64,000 bases of DNA from Faecalicatena_A orotica (GTDB taxonomy: Bacteria; Bacillota; Clostridia; Lachnospirales; Lachnospiraceae): the NCBI RefSeq assembly GCF_040545875.1, contig NZ_JBEPMR010000010.1, one strand, 5' to 3'. The notes below the pieces were generated by a model. The model was given only the letters and a program-made list of their open reading frames with translations, did no database searches and was not told the origin of the DNA. The translations under genes were made by a program, and so were the position numbers. Shown here piece by piece: positions 41,462 to 49,691 of this stretch. Position 1 is the first letter of the stretch; each line of letters opens with the position of its first letter.

Positions 41462-42589
41462 ATGAAAGTCGTTGCAGCAATTGATTCATTAAAAGGAAGT
41501 CTGAGTTCTATGGAGGCAGGGCTTGCAGCCCGCGAGGGGATTCTCCGCGCCCATCCTGAAACGCAGGTTGTCGTAAAGCCTCTGGCAGACGGCGGGGAAG
41601 GTACCGTTGATGCTTTGATTGAAGGGATGGGAGGCGAACGGATCGACCTCACCGTGACAGGACCGCTCGGTGAACCAGTCCCAGCTTATTATGGATATCT
41701 GAAAGAAACTGACACCGCAATCATGGAGATGGCCTCGGCGGCCGGAATCACGCTTGTGTCAGGGAAAGAAAAAAATCCGCTTGCCGCTACAACTTACGGC
41801 GTCGGGGAAATGATCCGTGACGCGGCACAAAAAGGGTGCCGGAACTTCATCATCGGCATCGGCGGGAGCGCCACCAATGATGGTGGAATTGGAATGCTGC
41901 AGGCTCTGGGGTATTTATTCATAGATCAGGACGGGCAGGATGTCGGACAGGGTGCACAGGCTCTCGGACGGATTGCTGCAGTCTGCACCAGCAATGCTTA
42001 CCCGAAACTGTCTGAATGCCGTTTTCAGGTTGCCTGTGACGTAACCAACCCCCTCTGCGGGGAAAATGGCGCCACTTACATATACGGCCCCCAGAAAGGG
42101 GTCACGGATGACATGAAGGCACAGTTGGATGCAGATATGGCCAGCTACGCAGAGGTGACAAAAGAAACACTCGGGAACGATTTTGCAGAAGCGGAAGGGG
42201 CTGGCGCTGCCGGCGGGCTTGGCTTCGCGCTGCTCAGTTACCTGCATGCCGAACTCACACCGGGAATTGACCTGATTCTGGATGCGGTCGGTCTGGAGGA
42301 CGAACTTAAAGATGCCGATATTGTCGTAACCGGAGAAGGCCGTCTGGACCATCAGACAGCGATGGGGAAGGCTCCAGTCGGCGTGGCAAAACTGGCGAAG
42401 AAACATGGGGCGAAAGTTCTCGCATTTGCAGGCAGCGTCACGAAAGGTGCACGGGTGTGCAATGAATCCGGGATTGATGCATTCTTCCCTATCGTGCGGG
42501 GAGTCACAACACTGGAGGAGGCAATGGCACCGGAACACGCGCGGGAAAATATGGCTGACAGCGTGGAGCAGGTGTTCCGGCTGCTGTGA
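41462..42589 (+). CDS. garK: Glycerate 2-kinase (GarK/GlxK type)
   Basis: A 375-residue enzyme phosphorylating D-glycerate, normally to 2-phosphoglycerate, for entry into glycolysis. Family motifs: 'AAIDSLKGSLSSMEAG', 'KPLADGGEGTVDALIE', 'GIGGSATNDGGIGMLQALG' and 'GEGRLDHQTAMGKAPVGVA'. The usual length is 370-385. The start was set at ATG 41462 (ACGGAGG 7 nt upstream); an in-frame TTG six bases earlier is too close to that site. It follows cdaR and its proposed operators, and converges end-to-end on the TauE gene, the two stop codons being adjacent. Confidence 0.93.
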   Translation: MKVVAAIDSLKGSLSSMEAGLAAREGILRAHPETQVVVKPLADGGEGTVDALIEGMGGERIDLTVTGPLGEPVPAYYGYLKETDTAIMEMASAAGITLVSGKEKNPLAATTYGVGEMIRDAAQKGCRNFIIGIGGSATNDGGIGMLQALGYLFIDQDGQDVGQGAQALGRIAAVCTSNAYPKLSECRFQVACDVTNPLCGENGATYIYGPQKGVTDDMKAQLDADMASYAEVTKETLGNDFAEAEGAGAAGGLGFALLSYLHAELTPGIDLILDAVGLEDELKDADIVVTGEGRLDHQTAMGKAPVGVAKLAKKHGAKVLAFAGSVTKGARVCNESGIDAFFPIVRGVTTLEEAMAPEHARENMADSVEQVFRLL

Positions 42590-43360
42590 TTATAAATACT
42601 TCACCGCAACCATAGCAATCCCCAGAATAGACAGTACAACGCCTGTCGCCCTGTTCAATGTCTTGGCTGGTGCTTTGTTTGCAAATCTCGCGGCAACCCT
42701 CGCACCGGCCAGTGTGAAGAGAACACATAGTACCAGCGCCGGCATGTCTGGCAGGCTTCCGCTGATGGAGAAATGTGACACAGCTCCTGTAAATGCCGTA
42801 AACGACATGATAAACACACTTGTTCCGACGGCTGTCTTTAATTCATACCCCAGCACGCTGGTCAGCATGAGAAGCATCATCATTCCGCCGCCTGCTCCGA
42901 TAAACCCACAGATAAACCCGATTGCAATCCCACACAATATGGACTGTATAATCTTAGTTTTCTTATCTTTTTCCTCCTGTTTATCCTTGGTCGTCATAAC
43001 CGGGCGCACAATGAATTTAATTCCCAGAATTAGTGTCATAAATACCGAGAACCCTCCCATCGTCGTATTCGGAAGCAGAGAGGCAATATAACTTCCTGCC
43101 ATCGTAAATAGCAGTACAGTACAGAGCATCACGATCCCGTTCCTGATATCCAGATTTTTATGTTTCCCGTATGTATACGCAGAAACCGCCGATGCCAGCA
43201 CATCAGATGCCAGCGCAATTCCTACCGCTTCATATGCATCGAAACCCAAAAACGTAATCAGCATCGGGGAAATAACCGCCGCTGCGGACAATCCCGCAAG
43301 GCCAGTCCCAATTCCGGCGCCCATGCCGGCTGCCAGACATACAAGTATCTTCGCAATCAT
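42590..43360 (-). CDS. TauE/SafE family membrane exporter
   Basis: A 256-residue membrane protein with about eight hydrophobic segments in two repeats. The conserved halves are 'AGMGAGIGTGLAGLSAAAVI' and 'GFICGFIGAGGGMMMLLMLT', each with the Gly-rich family motif. TauE/SafE proteins transport sulfite, sulfonates or other organic anions. The start was set at ATG 43360, 1 nt after the MarR stop, using GAGGTGA inside the end of the marR frame as ribosome-binding site; a GTG at 43372 overlaps marR. It is co-transcribed with and presumably controlled by that MarR regulator. Confidence 0.85.
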   Translation of the reverse strand: MIAKILVCLAAGMGAGIGTGLAGLSAAAVISPMLITFLGFDAYEAVGIALASDVLASAVSAYTYGKHKNLDIRNGIVMLCTVLLFTMAGSYIASLLPNTTMGGFSVFMTLILGIKFIVRPVMTTKDKQEEKDKKTKIIQSILCGIAIGFICGFIGAGGGMMMLLMLTSVLGYELKTAVGTSVFIMSFTAFTGAVSHFSISGSLPDMPALVLCVLFTLAGARVAARFANKAPAKTLNRATGVVLSILGIAMVAVKYL

Positions 43361-43361
43361 C

Positions 43362-43805
43362 TTAATCTTCACCTCGTTTATCTTTTTCCATGTTTTCCAT
43401 CATCTTGCGCAGGATATTTTCAAAGGTTTGCTTTTCTTCCTCAGTTACTCCCTCAAAAATAACTCCCATGACTTCTTCCTGCGCCTTTCTGGCCTTCGCT
43501 GCCACTTTAGCCGCACCATCCACTATGGTCAGATGCGCCACCCTCCGGTCCGACGCATCCTCTTCCACCGCCAGATATCCCCGCTTCACCAACAGGTCAA
43601 CAGCCTTGGATACATAGGACTTTGCAATATGCCTGAACTCTACAATTTCCTTCGCTGTGTCATACTGTGGATTGTTATAGAGGAAAAGCAGGACATCAAT
43701 TTCTACCTTTGTCATATCATATGCAGATGCAATCTCGCTCAGCTTGCTCCCATATACTTTCTGGAACTGGTTTGTAATTGTCAAAAACTCAATAGTTGTC
43801 AGCAT
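43362..43805 (-). CDS. MarR family transcriptional regulator
   Basis: A 147-residue winged helix protein. The recognition area reads 'TAKEIVEFRHIAKSYVSKAV' and the wing 'LAVEEDASDRRVAHLTI' has the D-x-R salt-bridge pair typical of MarR. It heads a two-gene unit with a TauE/SafE exporter. A 35-bp nested palindrome covers its promoter (43880-43917), so it probably represses this unit and is released by an anionic or phenolic ligand (family knowledge). The GGTGCC just before the ATG gives a weak ribosome-binding site. Confidence 0.88.
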   Translation of the reverse strand: MLTTIEFLTITNQFQKVYGSKLSEIASAYDMTKVEIDVLLFLYNNPQYDTAKEIVEFRHIAKSYVSKAVDLLVKRGYLAVEEDASDRRVAHLTIVDGAAKVAAKARKAQEEVMGVIFEGVTEEEKQTFENILRKMMENMEKDKRGED

Positions 43806-43879
43806 CTATGGCACCTCACTCTTTCTTAGACATATCGTTGCAGACCGCATAAATCGGATTTATTCCAATCCATCCAGAA

Positions 43880-43917
43880 TATATAGTTCATTAAAGAACT
43901 GTTCTTCAATGAACTAT
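43880..43917 (-). promoter_or_regulatory. Promoter and nested palindromic operator of the MarR/TauE unit
   Basis: Minus-strand TTGAAG (43904-43909) and TATATA (43880-43885) with 18-bp spacing. A 35-bp near-perfect palindrome centred on 43900 covers it: outer arms ATAGTTCATT (43883-43892) and AATGAACTAT (43908-43917), inner AAGAAC / GTTCTT around one T. Confidence 0.85.
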
Positions 43918-44011
43918 TTTAACATATAAAACCAGAATGTCAAGCATTTCCTAAGACATACTTTTTCGAAATTAGGGAAATACTAGATACATAAGATAAA
44001 GGAGGTGCAAA

Positions 44012-44173
44012 ATGGATAATTATACGAATATGCCCGGCCGTACCAACCCTGCACGTACAATAGACCCGGGTAAGCAGGAAAAGAATATAGAAATCCCCCT
44101 TGCTCCGGAAACAAATGCTACGAACGTTATCCCGGATGAAGTCCCGAGACGGGATGGTCCCGGCGGGGAGTAA
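44012..44173 (+). CDS. Small proline-rich protein of unknown function (53 residues)
   Basis: ATG at 44012 follows an ideal ribosome-binding site (AAAGGAGGTG) and the frame runs 53 codons to TAA. The product is hydrophilic and Pro/Asn-rich, with 'NMPGRTNPARTIDPGKQ' near the start and 'IPDEVPRRDGPGGE' at the end; no membrane segment, signal or Cys. A bidirectional terminator follows 12 nt later. The short length would hide it from many annotations. No family was recognised. The strong initiation site, closing terminator and clean frame support real expression. Confidence 0.7.
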   Translation: MDNYTNMPGRTNPARTIDPGKQEKNIEIPLAPETNATNVIPDEVPRRDGPGGE

Positions 44174-44184
44174 TGTATACCCAA

Positions 44185-44220
44185 AAGGCCGCAGTCCCTT
44201 ATCATTGGGTCTGCGGCCTT
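44185..44220. terminator. Bidirectional terminator between the small protein and lipoprotein genes
   Basis: AAGGCCGCAG (44185-44194) pairs with CTGCGGCCTT (44211-44220), with additional CCC/GGG pairs in the loop. Four A on the left give a U tail for the minus-strand lipoprotein transcript, whose stop is 8 nt away. Confidence 0.85.
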
Positions 44221-44227
44221 ATATCTG

Positions 44228-45034
44228 TTATTTATCAAGTTCATAAAACTGTGCATTCACATCTGTGGATGTGAATTCTTTATCGGTCATGAATTCAAAT
44301 TTTGCTTTACTTCCCGGAGCAAAATTTTCCACATGTGAGTATGTCGTCTCAATAATTACGCCATCCGCATCAAGCAGGTTAATTGTTAAAGACAAGGATT
44401 TAAATCCTAATCCCGTGGTATTTTCTACCACAGCGGAACAAGTCTTCAATCCAAACTCATCACTTTCTGTTGTAAACTGAATGCCTTTTATAAATTCTTC
44501 AACAGTGCTTTTTTCTGTCTGATCTTCTGTAACAAGCTGTGCATTTGTGAGGAGATCATCGAGTGTACTCTGATATTTTTCAGAAACTTTTAAATCATAA
44601 TCCTCTTTAAACTGAGCAATTAACTGCGTTCTTGAATCATAAGCCGTCTGCCAAAGTTCAGAAAATTTTGCATAATCAACTGTAACGTACTTCAATGCCT
44701 CTTCCTGATCTTTTAAACAATTAATATATTGGATCGCAAGTTCTTTTAACTTACTGTTTTCAAACTTTTCATCCTCGTACTTTTGTAAAATATCTAATTC
44801 AGCCTTTGTCCATTTGGAAAATAATTCTTTTTGTTTGTCCGTACCTTCTTCATAGCTATTTTGATCTTGCTCGTTCATTGCCCATCTTGTTTCTAAAGCT
44901 TTGGACAAATCCACCATAAAATCTTCGTCTGCGTATTTTATCTCTTCCGGGGCATCTGCATCTTTTGTGCTACACCCTACCATCATACCAATTGATAAAC
45001 AGATTACTAATAATAAGCTTAATACCTTTTTCAT
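44228..45034 (-). CDS. Lipoprotein with C-terminal FxLYD-like domain
   Basis: A 268-residue surface lipoprotein. The signal peptide 'MKKVLSLLLVICLSIGMMVG' ends at a lipobox Cys ('MVGCSTKDADAP'). Residues ~30-175 are helical and charged, probably a stalk or bundle. The last ~85 residues ('SAVVENTTGLGFKSLSLTIN' onward) form a beta-sandwich like the FxLYD domain common in Bacillota lipoproteins. The start was set at ATG 45034 because AAGGAGG lies 8 nt upstream. It has its own promoter (45068-45096). Function unknown; the domain is usually linked to the cell envelope. Confidence 0.8.
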   Translation of the reverse strand: MKKVLSLLLVICLSIGMMVGCSTKDADAPEEIKYADEDFMVDLSKALETRWAMNEQDQNSYEEGTDKQKELFSKWTKAELDILQKYEDEKFENSKLKELAIQYINCLKDQEEALKYVTVDYAKFSELWQTAYDSRTQLIAQFKEDYDLKVSEKYQSTLDDLLTNAQLVTEDQTEKSTVEEFIKGIQFTTESDEFGLKTCSAVVENTTGLGFKSLSLTINLLDADGVIIETTYSHVENFAPGSKAKFEFMTDKEFTSTDVNAQFYELDK

Positions 45035-45067
45035 ATGCTTTTCCTCCTTTAACATATATTATCAATC

Positions 45068-45096
45068 ATTATACCGTATGCAGACATAACATTCAA
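45068..45096 (-). promoter_or_regulatory. Promoter of the lipoprotein gene
   Basis: Minus-strand TTGAAT (45091-45096) and perfect TATAAT (45068-45073), 17-bp spacing, about 35 nt before the start. Confidence 0.8.
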
Positions 45097-45165
45097 TAAT
45101 TTACTTTTATTGACATTATTTATTGCTCCTTTTCCACTGATGTCCACCTCCTGAGGGCATCAAAA

Positions 45166-45196
45166 AAGGCCGTCCCTTTGCTAGGTTTGCGGCCTT
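45166..45196 (-). terminator. Terminator after tRNA-Thr
   Basis: AAGGCCG / CGGCCTT stem with a 17-nt loop, followed on the minus strand by four U. It begins about 10 nt past the tRNA end. Confidence 0.8.
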
Positions 45197-45205
45197 TTCT
45201 CGCAA

Positions 45206-45278
45206 AGCTGGAAATCGGACTTGAACCGACGACCCCCTCATTACGAGTGAGGTGCTCTACCGACTGAGCTATTCCAGC
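45206..45278 (-). tRNA. tRNA-Thr (anticodon CGT)
   Basis: Read on the minus strand, the acceptor stem is GCTGGAA / TTCCAGC, the D arm contains AGCTCAGTCGGTAGAGC, the anticodon stem CCTCA / TGAGG encloses the loop CTCGTAA with anticodon CGT (reads ACG), and the T loop is GTTCAAG. CCA is not encoded. It is a single tRNA transcribed from its own promoter (45306-45334). Confidence 0.96.
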
Positions 45279-45305
45279 TTATGGTCCGTCAGACGAACCT
45301 TGATT

Positions 45306-45334
45306 ATTATATCTCTTTTCAGCAATAATTTCAA
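45306..45334 (-). promoter_or_regulatory. Promoter of tRNA-Thr
   Basis: Minus-strand TTGAAA (45329-45334) and perfect TATAAT (45306-45311) with 17-bp spacing, 27 nt before the tRNA 5' end. Confidence 0.85.
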
Positions 45335-45378
45335 CAGTTTTTTTACTTTTTTCTTTTAGAATCCCCACATTTTTCAAA

Positions 45379-46605
45379 TCACCCGGCAAATCTTACATTC
45401 ACCGCACAGATCTCTGCTTTTGTACCCAGTCTCATGAACAGCCCAAACACGCCCACTCCTGAGGTAACAATATTATGCATGTCCCCCTTCCTGAGGTATC
45501 CATAAGAATTTTCCCACATAAGGCCCACCGTCAAATTTCCCGGAAATGTCTGTCCGTCATGGGTATGCCCGCACAGGTCCAGATCAACACCGGCCTTTGA
45601 AAGCTCGTCCAACTCCTTTGGCTCATGATCGATGACAATGATCGGTTTATCCTTGTCGAAATCTGAAGTAATCTCTTCTGCCGTCCTGCGCACGTCAATC
45701 CCCCGTCCGGGACGGTGAAAATCGGGTCTGCCATACAGATAAAAGCTGTCAGCAATCAACAATCCCTTGTCCTTAAGAAGTGTGATTCCGGCTTTTTTAA
45801 GAAACTCATCCATACGTGGGTCACTTTCCTTTTTTTCATGTTTGCCGCCGAACGTAAACCCCGCCAGTATCTTTTCCTGAATATCGTGGTTCCCGTAACA
45901 GGCATAGGTCCCATATTTACTTTTTATACCCTTTAAAATAGAAATCAGCCTGTCAGGGTCATCCAGAGCCTCATATTCATTGTCGAATATATCTCCTGCG
46001 ATCACGACCAAATCCGGTTTCTGTGCATTTATTTTCCGGACCATCTGCTCCATCTCGAGGTGCCCCACATTATATCCCAGATGCAGGTCCGCTGCCAGTA
46101 CAATCTTAAGTTCATCCAGATTTCCCGCATGTTTATCAATACTGATATCGTAATCCGTGGTTCTGATGATTCGGGCATTTATCGCCCCGCCGATGCACGC
46201 AGCAGCCATCAGGATCACACATACCGCCCCAATCACGGCGAATCCCCTTCTTTCACGCAGGATCTTCCATTTCTTATCTGTCTCTTTGTCCCGTCCCCAG
46301 TCCTTCCACACGAATATTCTTAAGATCAGCCTGATCAGGTCCGCTGCAAGAATTACAAGCAGGGCATAAAGCATCACGCCAAGCCAGTAATTGCCAATCA
46401 GTTTGAGGACTCTCTGCAGATTCCCCGCAGGCATCAGAAAGCCGGTCAGCAGGGCTGTTGCCAAAAGGGTATAAACCACGGCGACACACGCTTTCGCCTT
46501 TTTCCCGTGAAAATAGCCGCTGCAGGCACTCATCCACCGCAGCAGCCATCTTAAGATATATAAATTCAGCAGTATATAAACAGGTGATAAATAAACTGCC
46601 AGCAT
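45379..46605 (-). CDS. Membrane-anchored metallophosphoesterase
   Basis: A 408-residue protein with about four N-terminal membrane segments (residues 1-145) and a calcineurin-like phosphoesterase domain. The metal motifs are in order: 'ADLHLGYN', 'GDIFDNEY', 'GNHDIQEK', and 'GHTHDGQTFPG'. This layout matches the YkuE/YaeI-like phosphoesterases, some of which act on lipid or nucleotide phosphates. The gene begins 3 nt after the MscS-type channel stop, so the two are translated together. The substrate is not known. Confidence 0.88.
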   Translation of the reverse strand: MLAVYLSPVYILLNLYILRWLLRWMSACSGYFHGKKAKACVAVVYTLLATALLTGFLMPAGNLQRVLKLIGNYWLGVMLYALLVILAADLIRLILRIFVWKDWGRDKETDKKWKILRERRGFAVIGAVCVILMAAACIGGAINARIIRTTDYDISIDKHAGNLDELKIVLAADLHLGYNVGHLEMEQMVRKINAQKPDLVVIAGDIFDNEYEALDDPDRLISILKGIKSKYGTYACYGNHDIQEKILAGFTFGGKHEKKESDPRMDEFLKKAGITLLKDKGLLIADSFYLYGRPDFHRPGRGIDVRRTAEEITSDFDKDKPIIVIDHEPKELDELSKAGVDLDLCGHTHDGQTFPGNLTVGLMWENSYGYLRKGDMHNIVTSGVGVFGLFMRLGTKAEICAVNVRFAG

Positions 46606-46608
46606 TTT

Positions 46609-47511
46609 CTACTCTGCTCCTTTATTTTCTTCTCCATACATATGAACCGTCAGCTGGTTATAAGGTATCTCAATATTTTCTCTGTCAAAAGTCAGTTTGA
46701 TTTCTTCCAGAAGCCTCCACCTTGTCGGCCAGTACTCGTCTGTCTTCACCCACGCGCGAAGTCCCAGCATTACGGCACTGTCCCCGAGGGAATCTACAAA
46801 CACCTTAATATCCTCATCCTGCATAATGGAATCATCATTTAACAGCAGGTCCTCAATCAGGGCTTTTGCCTTTTTCAAGTCCGCATGGTAGGCGATGCCT
46901 ACCTTCATATCCAGCTGCCGCTCCGGCCTTGCAGTCACGTTCGTCAGACTGCTGTTTGCCAGCGTGCCATTGGGAATCACAATCGTCTTATTATCAACCG
47001 TAGACAGCTTAGTATAGAAAATCTGAATCTCTTTTACTGTTCCCTCATTCTTACCTGTGTTTTCAATGATATAGTCTCCTACCACAAATGGCTTCAACAG
47101 CAAAATCAGGACGCCGCCCGCAAAGTTTGACAGACTTCCCTGAAGGGCAAGGCCTATAGCAACACCACCGGATGCGAGCAGTGCGGCAACCGATGAGGAC
47201 TCTACCCCGAGTTTCGTCGCTATGGTGAAAATCAGCAGCACATACAGGCTGGCTTTCAAAAGGGAATCCACGAACTGGATCACGCCTTTATCCGCACTCG
47301 TCCTCTCCAGAGAATGCCGCACAAGCTTCTGTATCCAGCGGATGACAACGCGCCCGATGAAGAAAAATACAAGCGCAAGTAAAACCTTAATTCCAAAACC
47401 AATCAGCCCCGGAAGATGATCCTGAAAGTACTGTGACATTCTGCTTACTTCCTGCGTGACTTCTGTCGTCACTTCTTCTGCAGATTTAAAATCTGATGCC
47501 GCTAATATCAT
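46609..47511 (-). CDS. Small-conductance mechanosensitive channel (MscS family)
   Basis: A 300-residue channel with three N-terminal membrane helices, the pore helix region 'SSVAALLASGGVAIGLALQG' followed by 'SLSNFAGGVLILLLKPF', and the beta domain 'VGDYIIENTGKNEGTVKEIQ' with 'NKTIVIPNGTLANSSLTN'. It opens on hypo-osmotic shock to release solutes. GGAGGAGG precedes the ATG. It lies between pgeF and the phosphoesterase gene with 3-nt gaps on both sides. Confidence 0.93.
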   Translation of the reverse strand: MILAASDFKSAEEVTTEVTQEVSRMSQYFQDHLPGLIGFGIKVLLALVFFFIGRVVIRWIQKLVRHSLERTSADKGVIQFVDSLLKASLYVLLIFTIATKLGVESSSVAALLASGGVAIGLALQGSLSNFAGGVLILLLKPFVVGDYIIENTGKNEGTVKEIQIFYTKLSTVDNKTIVIPNGTLANSSLTNVTARPERQLDMKVGIAYHADLKKAKALIEDLLLNDDSIMQDEDIKVFVDSLGDSAVMLGLRAWVKTDEYWPTRWRLLEEIKLTFDRENIEIPYNQLTVHMYGEENKGAE

Positions 47512-47514
47512 TTC

Positions 47515-48372
47515 TTATGCCTCCTCCTTCAATGCAAGAAACGCACACAAGTTTCCTCTTTTGTCCCCTGTCGTCCTGTGGGAATACAGAATATCGCTGT
47601 TACAGTGAGTACACAGGTTTGTCACGGCTATATGTTCTTTATGAATTCCTGCCTCCAAAAAAACAAGTTCATTCGCCTTCCAGAGGTCCAGTTGGTACTT
47701 CCCGTTTTCTTTTTTATAAAACAATTCGGGCCAGTCTTTTTCTGCAAAATGTTCCCGGAACTGGACGATCACATCTTCACTGACCTCATAGCAGTCCTGA
47801 CAGATGGAAGGTCCCACCGCCGCAAGGATATCAGCCGGCGAGCAGCCGTACTGCTCCTGCATTAGTTCCACGGTCCTCCTTCCGATCTTTCCGACAGTTC
47901 CCCGCCATCCGGAATGGCTCAGGCCAATCACCTTCTTTACCGGGTCCAGAAAATAAAGGGGGACACAGTCTGCAAAAAATGTGACAAGACAGATTCCCGG
48001 AACATTGGTCACAAGCCCGTCGACATCCGCATAACTCCGCGGGCGCACAATCCCCATCCCGCGGTCCTGATCCGTCACAACACGGACATTGGTCGTATGG
48101 GTCTGCTGTGTAAAAACCATATCTTCACACCTCACCCCGAGCGCATTCCCCATCCTGCGGAAATTCTCCCGCACGGCTTCTTCCCTGTCCCCGCGAGTAA
48201 AGCTTAAATTCAGTGAAGAATAGCAGCCTTCACTGACTCCGCCCAGACGCGTCGAGAAACCATGTCTTACAATCCCCGTATTTTGAAACAACGGATATTC
48301 CAAATAAGGAGTATCCGTCTCAATCTCTCTGAAAATCTGTTCCTGATTCTTATAATGAAGTCCTAAACTCAT
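47515..48372 (-). CDS. pgeF: Peptidoglycan editing factor PgeF (YfiH family)
   Basis: A 285-residue cytoplasmic enzyme of the multicopper-laccase-like YfiH family, which removes wrongly built peptidoglycan precursors (L-Ser in place of L-Ala) and also has purine-nucleoside phosphorylase or deaminase activity in some species. Zinc ligands are seen in 'VTFFADCVPLYFLD', 'IGLSHSGWRGTVGK' and 'NLCTHCNSDILYSHR'. The start was set at ATG 48372 (GAAAGGA upstream); an in-frame GTG five codons earlier lacks a site. It is the first gene of a three-gene run with mscS and the phosphoesterase gene. Confidence 0.92.
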   Translation of the reverse strand: MSLGLHYKNQEQIFREIETDTPYLEYPLFQNTGIVRHGFSTRLGGVSEGCYSSLNLSFTRGDREEAVRENFRRMGNALGVRCEDMVFTQQTHTTNVRVVTDQDRGMGIVRPRSYADVDGLVTNVPGICLVTFFADCVPLYFLDPVKKVIGLSHSGWRGTVGKIGRRTVELMQEQYGCSPADILAAVGPSICQDCYEVSEDVIVQFREHFAEKDWPELFYKKENGKYQLDLWKANELVFLEAGIHKEHIAVTNLCTHCNSDILYSHRTTGDKRGNLCAFLALKEEA

Positions 48373-48414
48373 AAAAAATCCTTTCACTTTTCATTCTATA
48401 TGCAAATAACGGCT

Positions 48415-48777
48415 TTATCCCTCAAAAGCATTCCGGATATGCGTAACCTTACCGCCTTCAATACCGATTACATCGAATCTGCACGGAATCCCGTCAATCC
48501 TGTGTACCGAAAGATAATGCAGGGCACACTGGTACAGTGTCCTCTGTTTCTTTACACCGACAGCATCCAGCGGACTCCCTTTTCTCCGGTCCCGGCGGAA
48601 TTTCACTTCACAGAATACCAGATATTCGCCATCTCTGGCTATCAGGTCAATCTCCCCGATACGGCACCTGTAATTATATTCCAGAATTACATATCCCTGC
48701 TGTTCCAGATAATAACCTGCCGCCTGTTCATAATCTGTTCCTACTTTTCTGTTGTTTTTTCTAATGCTCTGTTGCAT
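48415..48777 (-). CDS. YraN family (UPF0102) putative endonuclease
   Basis: A 120-residue protein of the YraN family, which has a PD-(D/E)XK nuclease-like fold. Seen are 'GTDYEQAAGYYLEQQGYVIL', 'YRCRIGEIDLIARDGEYLVF' and 'CEVKFRRDRRKGSPLDAV', the catalytic E-I-D...E-V-K set. The open frame continues 48 codons further up to 48921, but the family is about 115-125 residues, so the start is placed at 48777; its ribosome-binding site is weak and the choice uncertain. The gene follows rnhB, as usual in Bacillota. It is thought to serve DNA processing or competence. Confidence 0.85.
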   Translation of the reverse strand: MQQSIRKNNRKVGTDYEQAAGYYLEQQGYVILEYNYRCRIGEIDLIARDGEYLVFCEVKFRRDRRKGSPLDAVGVKKQRTLYQCALHYLSVHRIDGIPCRFDVIGIEGGKVTHIRNAFEG

Positions 48778-48926
48778 TTTCTGTACCAGACTGCTATCCC
48801 TCAGACAACACCCGGCGTTACTGTGTACACCCGCAGGGTGTGCACAGTAGCCACCCAGCCACATCTGCATGAAAAGATCATGCCGGCTGCGGCCGCTCAC
48901 CCTGTACCCAGAAAACACCACAAACG

Positions 48927-49691
48927 CTAAACAGATACAAAGTTCTTTATAAATGAACGCCGATGAATCGGTGTTGGTCCCTTTTTTTTCAAAGCCTCGA
49001 TATGTGCCGCAGAGCCATAGCCCTTATTCTCTGCGAATCCATAATCGGGCAGTATCTCATCATACTCAGCCATCAGTCTGTCTCTTGTCACCTTTGCAAT
49101 AATACTGGCAGCCGCAATCGATACGCTTTTTGCATCACCCTTTATGATCGGCACCTGCCGTATCGTAATCCCCGGAATGGTCACTGCATCATTGAGCAGC
49201 AGTTCCGGTGCAGTGCGTAGTTCCTGCACCGCAATGCGCATGGCTTCATATGTTGCCTGAAGAATGTTGATCTCATCAATTCTGGCCGGACTCACCATCC
49301 CGATTCCGGTCGCGATTGCTTTATTCATAATTTCATCATACAGTTCTTCACGCTTTTTTGCTGTTAATTTCTTAGAATCATTCAAATATAATATTTCGCA
49401 GTCGTGGGGAAGAATCACTGCCCCTGCCACAACAGGGCCTGCAAGCGGTCCCCTGCCGACCTCGTCAATCCCGCAGATATATGCATACTGGGTATATTTT
49501 TTCTCATATTCACGCATTTGCTCAAGGCGCTGGCGCTCCTTTTTAAGCTTTTCTTCCTGCTTTTTATATCTTGCTATCAGATTCTGAACTCCATTCCTTG
49601 TATCTTCCCCGTATTTTTCATAGAGGGTGTGGAGTTCTTTCTCTTTTGCCCGCTCAAATTCCCATTTTATCTCACTGATACTGTTACTCAT
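48927..49691 (-). CDS. rnhB: Ribonuclease HII
   Basis: A 254-residue enzyme that removes RNA from RNA-DNA hybrids. The core starts near residue 70 with 'YICGIDEVGRGPLAGPVVAG' (catalytic Asp-Glu), then 'LNDSKKLTAKKREELYDEI', 'IIKGDAKSVSIAAASIIAKV' and 'GFAENKGYGSAAHIEAL'. The N-terminal ~65-residue charged helical extension is common in clostridial homologues. The start overlaps the end of lepB by 8 nt, so translation is coupled. Part of the rplS-lepB-rbgA-lepB-rnhB-yraN block. Confidence 0.95.
   Translation of the reverse strand: MSNSISEIKWEFERAKEKELHTLYEKYGEDTRNGVQNLIARYKKQEEKLKKERQRLEQMREYEKKYTQYAYICGIDEVGRGPLAGPVVAGAVILPHDCEILYLNDSKKLTAKKREELYDEIMNKAIATGIGMVSPARIDEINILQATYEAMRIAVQELRTAPELLLNDAVTIPGITIRQVPIIKGDAKSVSIAAASIIAKVTRDRLMAEYDEILPDYGFAENKGYGSAAHIEALKKKGPTPIHRRSFIKNFVSV

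Noticed and set aside
48778..48921. N-terminal extension of the YraN protein
   Set aside because: The frame is open, but the extension is Cys/Gly-rich, spans a hairpin near GTGCACACCC and is absent from the family length of about 120 residues.
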